In this document: positions 29,011 to 39,637 of the stretch, piece after piece
Layout: every line of letters begins with the position of its first letter
How positions within the stretch are numbered: position 1 is the first letter of the stretch
Assembly (NCBI GenBank): GCA_002245135.1
Contig: NGBS01000049.1
Coordinates: forward strand, 1-49,476
Source of the DNA: Proteromonas lacertae
Lineage: Eukaryota > Sar > Bigyra > Opalinata > Proteromonadidae
DNA: 49,476 bases
Reading direction: 5' to 3'
Translations under genes and position numbers: made by a program
Notes under the pieces: generated by a model
What the model was told of the DNA's origin: nothing
Database searches by the model: none
Seen by the model: only the letters and a program-made list of their open reading frames with translations

Positions 29011-30032
29011 TGTAATTATGTCAGTGTTGTAGTAAGAGTAAACTTCATCATGACGTCTTTTGTATAACATGATAAAATAAAAAAGCTTGAATAGAAATCA
29101 AGCTTGGATTTATTTCAAAGTTTAATATTTCGTGTTATAATTAAGTATTGTTCCTTTTTATGTTCATATGTGTGTAATGTTGTAAATTCATATATATAAA
29201 TCTACTGTTTCTTTGAAATACTGTGAATTAATGAATATTAAAATTTAGCTAAATTTAATTAGTTTATTTTCAAATAAGTTATGAGTAGTTTATTAATTTA
29301 CATAATATTCAGATTATGTCAATTTGTATCATATTTCTATTATGAAGTGATACTATTCATGTAAATGAACAATACATTTATAAGTGTGTTATTGAGATAG
29401 ATTTAAAACATAAAATTTACATAATATTTTGATTAATAGAAATAAACATAGGTATATTTGTTCTTAAACAGGTTAATATATCTTATTAACAATAGGAGAA
29501 ATAATATATGTAGTATTTATGAAAAACTAATTTTGAAAAAAAGGGACAGAAAAGGACCTTACAGGTTATACTGTCCTTCTTGAAAAAGGACATGTTCGAT
29601 TTCAGCACAGGCGAGACGAGAGAAGAAAGGACAGAAAGGAGGATGTGGCTCCAGAAGGACGTCCTTTCTGCAACTCAGATATATAGTATAATATTAAAAG
29701 AGAAGAGAATAATAAGAACAGATTGTAATAAACAATAAAAAATTAATATTTCAATGATAATAATAATAATAATATATAACTTATTAAATAGTCCTTATTA
29801 TTAATTAGTTTTACTCTTAATAAATAATTAAAAAGACATAAAATATAATTATATTCATTGTTATTATATTTATATTTATTTTACTGAATTTGATTGAAAG
29901 AATAGTAAAATAATCAATAATTATTAACAGTAGTTATTTAGAGTTACAGAATGAATTGTTCTTCTTGTACTGTGTCTCTCAGAATGAATTATTCTTAGTA
30001 AAAAAAATTATATATACTCTTTTGTTATTCAT
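29011..30032. other. AT-rich intergenic region
   Basis: About 1 kb without a supportable gene. It holds the second GGACGTCC repeat (29540-29690) and a short ATA microsatellite near 29755-29775. Nothing else was recognised. Confidence 0.5.
29540..29690. repeat. GGACGTCC-core repeat, copy 2
   Basis: Matches copy 1 over the core 29628-29667 (GGACAGAAAGGAGGATGTGG, then CTCCAGAAGGACGTCC). The left part is different but is also rich in GGAC and GTCC blocks that can pair with the core. It has the same orientation as copy 1, so the two are not terminal inverted repeats of one transposon. It is the most GC-rich patch in this region. Confidence 0.5.
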
Positions 30033-31270
30033 TTATTCAACTTTCTTTTTCTTCAAAGGTATAACAACATCATCTTCACTAACATATTCAGCTTCTTTTC
30101 TTTCTCTCTATTTCATTATATTTATAATATAATTATACATATTTTTTGCATACATCACAAATAAAAGATATATTTCTATTATTCTTTAATATATTTTTAT
30201 CAACTCCACAACAACTGTAATGATATGCTATAATATTATATATATATTGTTATACGTAAACAACAGTTATTACAATGTATATATTTTTTCATTTCATCAC
30301 CATCTTTTCTATATTGAAAACATTTACAACATCCTATTTTCGATTCAACTAGAATCTCTTTTCTTTCTTCCTTTTTACATCCACTGGCATACTAATATAT
30401 ATTATAATATAATACATAAGCTTGTCTATATGCTTCATTAAGATTTTCATCTTTTATTATTCTCTCCATATTTTTATTATTTGTTATATTGTTAAATGGA
30501 CTTAGCTGAGATGAATCTGTAATAATACTAATAATAATAATAATACAAAATATACAAAGCATCTTCATCATCTTCATCATTAAAACATCTTATCACTATT
30601 TTATCTTCACTTTTATTATTCTCAAATTCTCTTTTTGTTTCTTCTGGAATATCTTTTATATCCATTATTAAGCAAGGCCATATTAACTTTTCATACCATA
30701 CAACTGCATATAATCTATTTTTATATGTATCTTCTTTTGTCTTGGAAGCTTCTTTATCACTATTACTTGATTCATCTTTTTCAACACCTAATAGATCATT
30801 TTCATTCTTTCTTTTTCTTTTTCTATCAACTGGTGGTGATTCTCTTATTTTATCTTCCACTATTCTCAATGAATCATCATCATTTATCTCTACAGCTCTC
30901 TCTCCATCAATATCACAATTTATCTTATCAAATATGTCCATATTAACTTCTGGACTACATTCTCTCAAATCTACATCAAACTCTATTCCACTATTCATTT
31001 ATATTTATATTTATTATACTATATTTCATTGTGTCCAAAATATCGAACACCTAATATTTTGGGATTCTTTTCTATCAATCTATCAAATTTATCTTGATTT
31101 TTTCTATCTAGACGTTCACGTGGTATAATAAGACATGGAACAGCTTTAGGAATACACCAAACTATGTTATACAATCTAAACTATTAAATATTATCACTAT
31201 ACTTTATGTACGATGCTAACTCACTTAATTTATTTGGTAGTGTTGAGGATAATCTCTTGTGAAAATCCAT
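30033..31270 (-). CDS. Tandem-PWWP plus PHD-finger chromatin-reader protein, gene 1
   Basis: Seven exons join in frame to 356 residues: 31270-31203, 31175-31020, 30990-30556, 30527-30416, 30391-30256, 30227-30139 and 30107-30033. The six introns are 24-31 nt, GTAT...TAG. The first PWWP-like domain (exons 1-2) has N-I-V-W-C-I-P-K-A-V-P-C-L-I-I and G-V-R-Y-F-G. The second (exon 3) has R-L-Y-A-V-V-W-Y-E-K-L-I-W-P-C-L-I-M. An Arg/Lys-rich linker precedes it. Exons 5-6 give a PHD finger: C-x2-C (CCKC), C-x2-C (CNNC), H-x2-C (HYSC) and C-x2-C (CDVC). Such proteins read methylated histone tails in the nucleus. A paralog in opposite orientation lies at 32798-34599, and a fragment of exons 2-3 is at 46155-46394. 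Start and splice sites are inferred from frame continuity. Confidence 0.75.
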
Positions 31271-31409
31271 CTATAGCTCAAAATCGATCAAAATATTAAA
31301 AAATAACGAATAAATGCAAGCTTTTGGTTTGAAATAACAATATTTTTAATTTTTTTCTTTACTTAATAATAATAATATAATCTAATACAACTTTTATTTA
31401 AATGTAAAA

Positions 31410-31838
31410 TCTTTACTATTACCATTTGAAGAACGTACAATTGCATTTTTTATTATTTCTAGGTTATTTACGAGTACTTTTCGTAGTTGATGTTGCTCAA
31501 CAAGATTATTTAATAACAGTAACAGATATTAATGGTGTAACAATCAGAATAGAATTTATAGCAAAGAAATGTCCAGCAAATGGTGGTTATCCAGAAACTT
31601 TAGTAGGAGATGTATTTATGTAGATGGAAATGCAGTTTGACAATCTCCAATCGATGAATGTTCAGGAAGTATAGTTGGTTTACTAATTGGAATAATAATT
31701 GGTTGTATAATTGTCGGAGGAGTTTTATTCTTAGGAGGTTATTGTATTTATGTTCGAATAGGTGGAAGAACAAAGCATGTTAGAAAAACAGCTGAACAAA
31801 TAGTTGATACTTTGAAAAATACAGGTGTGAGAATATAA
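31410..31838 (+). pseudogene. Truncated copy of the surface-protein C-terminus (compare 45430-45885)
   Basis: Closely similar to the 3' end of the large surface-protein gene: the D-Y-L-I-T-V-T-D strand, A-K-K-C-P-A-N-G-G, then the transmembrane helix (G-I-I-I-G-C-I-I-V-G-G) and the Y-C-I-Y-V-R-I-G-G-R-T-K-H-V cytosolic tail to TAA at 31836-31838. It has lost about 52 bp that correspond to 45603-45654 of the parent, has TGA for a conserved Trp (TTTGAC against TTTGGC) and has no 5' part. It keeps AAAGAAATG where the parent has AAAAAATG, which shows that the parent lost one base there. Confidence 0.75.
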
Positions 31839-31870
31839 TCATACTTTGATAGTTATTATTTCATTTTATT

Positions 31871-31935
31871 ATTTATTTACTTCTAGTTGATTCATCTACA
31901 CACACATTTTCTCTCACTTTCATTTTCACAATCAA
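31871..31935 (+). repeat. 65-bp upstream repeat, copy 1
   Basis: Nearly identical to 32555-32619 (CTTCTAGTTGATTCATCTA, then CTCACTTTCATTTTCACAAT). The 3' part recurs a third time at 34850-34880. Copies lie upstream of the CHHC gene and of the PWWP-PHD gene 2 family, so a shared 5' flank or promoter moved by duplication is likely. Confidence 0.6.
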
Positions 31936-31973
31936 ACACTTTATGTTTCAGGTCATTCAATACAGAAAAAAAA

Positions 31974-32141
31974 ATGAAAAATCATTTATTATGTTGTTCA
32001 GGTAGATTGGATTCATACATCAGGTATGATATGTGTCCATATAGTAATGATCATATAATTGATATAAAAACGTTAAAAGATCATATAAAAACATGTCCAA
32101 ATAATTCAGACAATATTCACAATTATAAAAGAAGTGAATGA
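31974..32141 (+). CDS. Small CHHC-type zinc-finger protein
   Basis: 55 residues from the ATG at 31974, after a run of nine A. Residues 24-43 read M-C-P-Y-S-N-D-H-I-I-D-I-K-T-L-K-D-H-I-K, followed by T-C-P, giving the C-x5-H-x9-H-x3-C spacing of the CHHC finger known from U11-48K and TRM13 proteins. A second Cys pair (CC) lies near the N-terminus. It is very short for the family and could be a fragment or the first exon of a larger gene. It shares its upstream 65 bp with PWWP-PHD gene 2. Confidence 0.5.
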   Translation: MKNHLLCCSGRLDSYIRYDMCPYSNDHIIDIKTLKDHIKTCPNNSDNIHNYKRSE

Positions 32142-32797
32142 ATGGCAGAGGTAGAGTAATAGAATATATAATAAAATTACATATTATCATTCGTGATTTT
32201 TGTAAAATAATCCAATTATCTCATCCAGTTTTCTAATACTCATCAGTTTTTTTCAAATATCACATACTACATACTTTTTTATATTTCACAGGATTTAACA
32301 ATCTTTCATATCCTTTTCTATATGCACTAGAGTAAGGCATAATATAAAATAAAACGTAATGAGTTTAACGGTGAGCTTCTTCTATTATTTATAACTAAAT
32401 CAATTTTGACTTGAAGTAAGTAAATTTTTGTAGTACAAAAAATTCACTTTGAATAAATAATTTCATAACATAAAATTTTTCTATCGGATTTACATTATAT
32501 TTTCTTAATTTATTACTATCTTTAGAGAATGAATAGGACTGTTAAAAATTATTTATTTATTTGCTTCTAGTTGATTCATCTATACACACATTCTTTCTCA
32601 CTTTCATTTTCACAATCAACAACACTTCTACGATTTCTACATCAATAATATGTTATATATCTTTACATATACTAATTATTTCATCTAATTTTCGTTTCAT
32701 TCTTCTTACTTTTGCAATAAAATGAAAATGAAATCTAACAAGATCTGAGTCAAGTATATAACTAAATTCCTATTTGAATTATTATTTGATAAAACTA
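32142..32797. promoter_or_regulatory. Upstream region of PWWP-PHD gene 2
   Basis: About 650 bp with no supportable gene. It contains copy 2 of the 65-bp upstream repeat (32555-32619) and the left part of the 680-bp duplicated block (from 32586). Otherwise it is plain AT-rich DNA. Confidence 0.4.
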
Positions 32798-33266
32798 ATG
32801 AATAGAGATATGGAGTTGCTTACTAAATTAAAGGAAGAGATAGAAGATGCAATGATTGAGAAGGTATAACTATTTGATAGTAAAATATTAGAACGACAAC
32901 CTACTTTATGCTTCAGTTCAAGAGTTGATGAAGATTACAGTAACAGAAGATATGTTGAAGGTATTAATATACTTTTAATGGTGTTTATTAGAAGAGTGAG
33001 TTAGAAGAGTTAATAAAAGAGAGTATAATAGAGTCAGAAGAAGCATTTATAAGAGAACACTATTGTTTACAAAGCTTATATAGAGATTTAATCGATAAAT
33101 GGGTAAAAGAGATGAAAAGTAAGTCAACTTCTTCAATTTGTTTATCAAAAGTTGGAAGAGAAGAATTGAAGAATGAAACAGCAGTTGATTTAGAATACAA
33201 TTCAAGCGATTGTGACAAACAAGATAAACAATTAAAATGTAGTGATGATGAAGAAAATATGATAAA
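32586..33266 (+). repeat. 680-bp segmental duplication, copy 1
   Basis: Matches 34850-35529 in direct orientation with one 1-bp gap (ATAACTAAATT against ATAATAAATT) and only a few substitutions, so better than 99% identical by eye. It covers the promoter and the first exons of PWWP-PHD gene 2. The copies are offset by about 2,264 bp. The high identity means the event is recent or the copies are kept alike by conversion. Confidence 0.9.
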
Positions 33267-34599
33267 TAATAGTTGTATACACAATGAATTTAAAGATAAG
33301 GAGAAAACTGAAAAAAATGTCTATAATATATGTAATGAAAATAGTAAATCTTCTCACAAAAATCTAGAATGTGATAGAGTTGATGAAATTGGTAAAGAAT
33401 GTCCAGAAGAAGGTATGAAAGAAATTCATTTACCACTACCAATTGATATAAAAAGAAACAATAAAAGTATTGTGAATATTAAAAACGGAAAAATTTGTGA
33501 TAAAGAAGTTTCCAAGACAAAAGAAGATACATATAAAAATAGATTATATACAGTTGTATGGTATGAAAAGTTAATATGGCCTTGCTTAATAATGGATATA
33601 AAAGATATTCCAGAAGAAACAAAAAGAGAATTTGAGAATAATAAAAGTGAAGATAAAATAGTGATAAGACGTTTTAATGATGAAGATGATGAACATGCTT
33701 TGTATAATATATATATGTATTATTATTATTAGTATTATTACAGATTCATCTCAGCTAAGTCCATTTAACAATATAACAAATTATAAAAATATGGAGAGAA
33801 TAAAAATGGATGAAAATCTTGGATTTGCATATGCTACAGCTTATGTATTATATATAATTATATTATTAAAATTATAGTATGCAAGTAGATTTGAAAAAGA
33901 AGAGAGGAAAAAATATTTATTTGAAACAGAAATAGGATGTTGTAAATGTTTAAAATATGATCCAGATGATGATGATGATGAAACGGTAAATAGAATTTAT
34001 TGTGATATCTGTTGTTTACGTATAACAATATATATATAATATTATAGCATATCATTACAGTTGTTGTGGAGTTGATAAAAATATATTAAAGAATACTAAA
34101 ATAAAAGATATTTCATATATTTGTGAGATATGCAAAAAATATTATGTATAAATATAATTATATTATAAATAGAGAGAAAGAAAAGAAGCTGAAGTAGTTA
34201 ATGAAGATACAACACATACATCACAAAGAGGAAAGAAAAGAAAAATTAGTGAGCCAATATCAGAAGAAGAAGAAAACAAGAAGGCAAAACTGAGTGATAA
34301 TTATAAGAAATTTAAAACAGTATATACATAATCTATTATATTTATTAAGCAGAATTTAAATAAAATAAAAACAAAAGGATCAACAGATGTTAGTGAATTA
34401 GAGAAATTTCTAGAAGAATATTGGTGTTGTTTTAGTAAAAAAAAATACATAAATTTGACATATAATAAACTAAAAGAAGTATAATTATTCTATATATATT
34501 TAGATATTGAATAGTGAGTTGAATGATGATTTAAAAAAGAAATTAAAAATATATTTAACTGATTATTCACATAAACAGTATAATAATTCCATTTATTGA
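32798..34599 (+). CDS. PWWP plus PHD-finger protein, gene 2
   Basis: Nine exons give 521 residues in frame: 32798-32863, 32892-32960, 32992-33701, 33733-33844, 33878-34019, 34048-34145, 34173-34319, 34353-34478 and 34504-34599. Introns are 25-33 nt, GTAT...TAG (one CAG). The N-terminal 100 residues are a charged helical region not present in gene 1. A long Lys/Asp/Ser linker follows, then a PWWP domain (V-V-W-Y-E-K-L-I-W-P-C-L-I-M), and a PHD finger with CCKC, CDIC, HYSC and CEIC. The C-terminus is a basic, nuclear-signal-like stretch (RGKKRKISEP) and a helical tail. From the PWWP to the PHD it is very close to gene 1. The predicted role is binding of modified nucleosomes. The 5' half is duplicated at 34850-35529. 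Confidence 0.75.
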
Positions 34600-35060
34600 T
34601 ATAATAGTGATACTCCTTCTATATTGAAAATGGTTGATAAATTGACAAGAAACTATTGAGTAAATAAACGGTAAAAACTTAATCATTTTCATAATTATGA
34701 TGTATTTTTGAAACAAAATTATGAGAACTCATTCTCACACTAATAATAACCAACATGAAGCTATACATGTGACTTTTCAATATTTTTTCAACAAAATTAA
34801 GCTGATAAAAGAATATGCTGGGCTACACAAGAATAACTTATACTTACATACACATTCTTTCTCACTTTCATTTTCACAATCAACAACACTTCTACGATTT
34901 CTACATCAATAATATGTTATATATCTTTACATATACTAATTATTTCATCTAATTTTCGTTTCATTCTTCTTACTTTTGCAATAAAATGAAAATGAAATCT
35001 AACAAGATCTGAGTCAAGTATATAATAAATTCCTATTTGAATTATTATTTGATAAAACTA
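34600..35060. other. Intergenic region with start of duplicated block
   Basis: No supportable gene. The second copy of the 680-bp block starts at 34850, so the last 210 bp are the duplicated promoter region of PWWP-PHD gene 2. Confidence 0.5.
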
Positions 35061-35529
35061 ATGAATAGAGATATGGAGTTGCTTACTAAATTAAAGGAAG
35101 AGATAGAAGATGCAATGATTGAGAAGGTATAACTATCTGATAGTAAAATATTAGAACGACAACCTACTTTATGCTTCAGTTCAAGAGTTGATGAAGATTA
35201 CAGTAACAGAAGATATGTTGAAGGTATTAATATATTTTTAATGGTGTTTATTAGAAGAGTGAGTTAGAAGAGTTAATAAAAGAGAGTATAATAGAGTCAG
35301 AAGAAGCATTTATAAGAGAACACTATTGTTTACAAAGCTTATATAGAGATTTAATCGATAAATGGGTAAAAGAGATGAAAAGTAAGTCAACTTCTTCAAT
35401 TTGTTTATCAAAAGTTGGAAGAGAAGAATTGAAGAATGAAACAGCAGTTGATTTAGAATACAATTCAAGCGATTGTGACAAACAAGATAAACAATTAAAA
35501 TGTAGTGATGATGAAGAAAATATGATAAA
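34850..35529 (+). repeat. 680-bp segmental duplication, copy 2
   Basis: Direct repeat of 32586-33266. The match stops sharply after ATGATAAA: copy 1 goes on TAATAG and copy 2 goes on GTAAAT. Confidence 0.9.
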
Positions 35530-35533
35530 GTAA
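35061..35533 (+). pseudogene. Truncated third copy of the PWWP-PHD gene (5' end only)
   Basis: Starts with the same ATG, exon 1, 28-nt intron, exon 2 and second mini-intron as gene 2, and keeps the frame through the helical N-terminus. The duplication ends after E-E-N-M-I-K and runs into TAA at 35531-35533. No PWWP or PHD part follows. It may still make a short helical protein, since its promoter is also duplicated. Confidence 0.7.
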
Positions 35534-35754
35534 ATCAGGAAGCAGGAATAATATTATATATAGTAGGATAGTTTGTATTAAACAAATGTTACTCAGTAAG
35601 TAATTAAAAACGATTTTAACAAAATAATACTCGCCGACAGATATAGGTTTTACCTAAAAACCTATAGGTTACTTATTTATACAATTCTGAATTAAATACT
35701 TTTCAATATGATTCTAAGATTTTCAATAGAAGAAATAAATAGTTAAATATTATA

Positions 35755-37081
35755 TTAAATGTTAGAAACTAAACTATTAGAATTATATTCATTTACAATA
35801 TCTTCATTTCCAAGTTTTATTAACAATCTTTCTAATTCTTTTCTATTTTCTTTTTCATTTTCTATAGAAACATATTCGTAAACAGAACCAATTATCTAAT
35901 AGTTATCATAAATAATAATAATACATTTATAATAAGATGCATAAATGTAAAAGCTATAGTAACTGCTACTGATATATTGGAAACAGCATCATTTATTGAA
36001 ACTAAATAGTCTTCTATACAATTACATCCATTTTCTTTTAGGAAATTACACTATATTATAAATATAACATATTATACTTTATTAGATTCATCATGGTTTA
36101 TACAACATTTTTCATATGTCTCAGAATAATTGGATATATTACAAAGAAGACTGTATACAAAAATGTATAAGTTTATTACAAAGATAATAGAAGGAATTAT
36201 ATATATGAATGCATCATAACCTTTTTTCTTTTTTTCTTTAAATTTGCACAATAATCTTTTAAAACTGATTGAATAAATCAATAGAATGATTGAAAAGACT
36301 AGTTTAATGATATAAAAATCCCTTGAAAATAAATTAAAACCAATTTTGCTAGTATGAACTAATTCATATATACACTCTCCTACATATAAGGCTGATAAAA
36401 TCTAAAATGTCATATATATATATATATATATACACTCAATATTCCACAAAAACAGTTAAGCTTTAGATAATAATCTGATAATTCTTTACAAATGAGAGTG
36501 CCAACAAATATATTTGGATTTTTCCTTAACCTTTCTTTAATATAGTCTTTTCCATTTTTTTCAATTAATTCTTTTAAACTACCTAATTTATCATTTTCAA
36601 ATACATCATATGTTATCTTACCTTCATTTTCTAACATTTTTCTGGTAAAATGAATATAAACCATCTATTAATATATATAGTTACAATTATATACAGTCAT
36701 AAATGAGCAAAAACAATAAAATACTATCACTATGGCATAGCAATTAAAAGTAACCTCGTTATACTGATATTTAGTTATATTCAATGACTCACATCCATAT
36801 TTCTCCATAAAATTACATTTATTAGAATATGTGTTATTATTACAACAAATACTTATAGTATTATTTACATTCTCATCTGTTATTGATTTTATCGATATAA
36901 TATTATACGCACCTACAGCAGCTGCTACAAATGCTGGTACTATCAAAGAAGCAGAGTAGTATTTTATAGAAAATTGACAAGAAGAAAAATATTCTCCATT
37001 ATAAACAATGATTATGATATATATAAGCATATTATTCCATATGCTAACAACAGCAAACAAAATAGCTAAATGTTAAAAGTT
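35755..37081 (-). CDS. Tetraspanin-like multi-pass membrane protein
   Basis: At least five exons join in frame on the minus strand, with introns at 36665-36694, 36402-36433, 36051-36077 and 35896-35924 (27-32 nt, GTAT...TAG), ending at TAA 35755-35757. The protein has several hydrophobic spans. Two Cys-rich loops are alike: CC with N-K-C-N-F-M-E-K-Y-G-C in the first half, and CC with N-K-C-N-F-L-K-E-N-G-C in the second. The second loop is followed by a long hydrophobic helix (SVAVTIAFTFMHLIINI) and a short charged tail. CC plus GC before the last membrane helix is the tetraspanin large-loop pattern. The 5' end is uncertain: a TAG acceptor at about 37082 suggests an earlier exon. It may be one protein with two units or two fused genes. 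Confidence 0.55.
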
Positions 37082-37977
37082 CATAAATCATACTGTATTA
37101 ATAAAAATTAAAATATATTATCCAATATTTCTTGGATAATGAATGCAACTAATAATTATTTCATCCATATCAATAAATAAAAATGAAAAACAAAAATATG
37201 TTCTTAAATAAATAGGGGAAGTGTTTTATAGCCTCGAATAGATTCGTTTCAAACTCTATCTCAATATAATACTTGGTTTATTATATATGACAATTTATCG
37301 TTCTATTTTCACGAAATAATAAGTATGAGGATATTACATAGGAACTGTAAGCTTATGTCAATTTTTTGTAATTTTAGCTTTATATTCTTACAATTGATGT
37401 AACAATGAAGGTTTAAATAAATAATTTAACAACAGCTTTCTTCAATATATATAAAGTGATTGCGTCGTATTTATACCTTATATAATTTCAGAGAAGTATA
37501 TATATAATTTAAATAGAGATGAGTTTAATAAATGGTAAGAATTATACAAATAAAATAAGTGAAATATTGAGCAGTAGTAATTGTATTTTATATATAAATG
37601 AATTGAATATCTCTACCTTACACCTCATTCTATTGTATTTTTTGTAAAAACAAAAAAATAGATATATCAAATGCGACATTGAAATGGTCAAGCATTATAG
37701 TATTATCTAAAATATTAAGTTGCGATATTGATAATACAATTTATATCTATTCAATTAATCAAATTATGAATAGCGTTGGTCAAATCTATTTGTTAGAATT
37801 GTGATTATTTTAACACAATATTACTATAATTGCAATAAAAAATGAAGATGAATCTAAAAGAGTTTGATTAATCATAAAAATGTCAATAAAATCAGAAATA
37901 TTAACTCCATATAAATAAATTGAGCATTTACAAACCAACAAATAAAAAATTTGGGTAGAAAAGAAATAATTTCTTAA
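37082..37977. other. Intergenic region, about 900 bp
   Basis: No gene that I can support. A short plus-strand frame starts at 37518 (MSLINGKNYTNK) and could be extended with a mini-intron at about 37636-37662, but its product resembles nothing and the coding signal is weak. Confidence 0.35.
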
Positions 37978-39522
37978 TTATGGTGAAACAACGTAAAATC
38001 CAAAGCTTGATAGATTTTCATAGGAATCATAATCACCATAAATTGCCTTCACATCATAGCGAACATTTTCTGATATAGGAAGAGACGAATTAGTTAAACT
38101 CTGAAATATTCTTTTTCTGCTGGAATAAAATGATATAAATGAGAAACACTTGGTTTTTTCATAATTTATTTGGGTTATTAATTCTCCTTTATGTATATTG
38201 TATTCTACAAACTTTGAATGTTTGTTATTTGTAATTTCAGGTATTTCTATGTTTCCATATAATAAAGTAATTCCAGTAATACAATCATTATTATTATAGA
38301 TCCTAATTCTTGAAACAGAGTGCTGTAAAGTAATAGCTTGATTATAACCATCGAAACTATGGTAAGCATTAGAACTTGATCTTATTTCTTTTTCTTTTTT
38401 ATATTCTCTATGATCTAAATATGGATGTTTGAGAAACTTTTCTGATATTGCTGTAAATTCACTATTACTAGGTGTTTTCCACTCAATTCTAATATCTGCA
38501 TCATTAGAATATTTAGAATGGAACAAAATGGAAAATGGATAATATCCTTGCTGTCCCTCTTTTATTACTATTGAATACTTTTCATTCTGGAGAACTACTG
38601 GTTTTTCATTATTAAAATATAAAGAATATATTCCCTTACCTAAAAAAAGAACTCATAAGTTCCATCAACTTCAAAATATAAGGATGCTGTCATTTTACTA
38701 TACAATGGTCCATAATTACCTCCAATTTCCACACAACTATTATTACAAGAATATCTTGTTTCGTTAAATACATTCACATATTGAATAATCTGTTGATTAT
38801 CTTCAAATAGATTATAAATTTCTTCAAATTTTGACCAATCCATTTCATGATGCGATATTCTAGCTAGTAGTCCTACACTGCCATCATTACTCCATGGATC
38901 TATTATGTCGTATTTTAATTCGATACTTACTTCGGATGATTCAGTAATACATTTAATTATGGCAGTTTTATTTGTCTCAGTTGTAGCGGTTGATGCTATT
39001 CCTCTTATAGCGCCTGATACTCTGTCAATTTCTATACCATTTGGCAAACCATCAGCCAAAAATACTGCTACATAATGATTACAAGTTGGAGAAACCACGT
39101 GGTTCGGATAATTCTTCATAAACAATACCTGATTAATATTGTAATTACATGATAGATTATCTATGACTTCAATTCTAATCACAACTTTAATCACATCTGA
39201 AGAGCCTCTTCTTCCTACTGATACAGTATAACTTGATTCAGCAGACGTATAGGTTGGTGTTCCAGATATTAAACCAGTTGTCTCTACACCAATGACAGTG
39301 TTTATCTCCATTCCTGTTGGTAAACTAGGTGTAACTGAGATAGATCCAACTTCAAAATTGCATAATAATCTTAATGATCCTTTTACTTCTTTTATCATTT
39401 TTAATTTACCTCTGTTCTCGTAACTACATTTGTAATCTTCACACTTTACTATAAAATAAATAATAAATATAATATATACCACTAATTATAAAAAAACAAA
39501 GCAATATAAGAGTTAAGATCAT
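37978..39522 (-). CDS. Secreted He_PIG-like and PA14-like protein (one frameshift)
   Basis: A short signal-peptide exon (ATG at 39522, MILTLILLCFFIIS) joins through a 31-nt phase-1 intron (39449-39479) to C-E-D-Y-K-C. Two He_PIG-type repeats follow (for example L-P-T-G-M-E-I, T-T-G-L-I-S-G-T-P-T, and L-P-N-G-I-E-I-D-R-V-S-G-A-I-R-G). A PA14-like region comes next (Y-G-P-L-Y-S-K-M-T-A-S-L-Y-F), then a beta-rich C-terminal domain with I-T-G-I-T-L-L-Y-G-N, ending at 37978. A run of seven T at about 38640-38647 breaks the frame; removing one T restores E-F-F-L-G-K-G-I-Y-S-L-Y-F. No membrane anchor is seen, so secretion is likely. It is divergent from the large surface-protein gene, 115 bp away. 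Confidence 0.65.
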
Positions 39523-39637
39523 GAGATGCTAAATGTTAAGATAGTCCAATTAAATCAATTATTTAAGATTTTACGTAAAAGCTATTGGATTTTCAATGTG
39601 GTGCGAAAAACGAATGAAAATTCTATTTTTAATAAAA

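Noticed and set aside
30635-31128. Plus-strand Ser/Leu/Phe-rich frames
   Set aside because: They are antisense to the spliced PWWP-PHD gene and have no domain.
36410-36433. TA microsatellite as a functional repeat
   Set aside because: It lies inside a mini-intron of the tetraspanin-like gene and is a simple AT tract.
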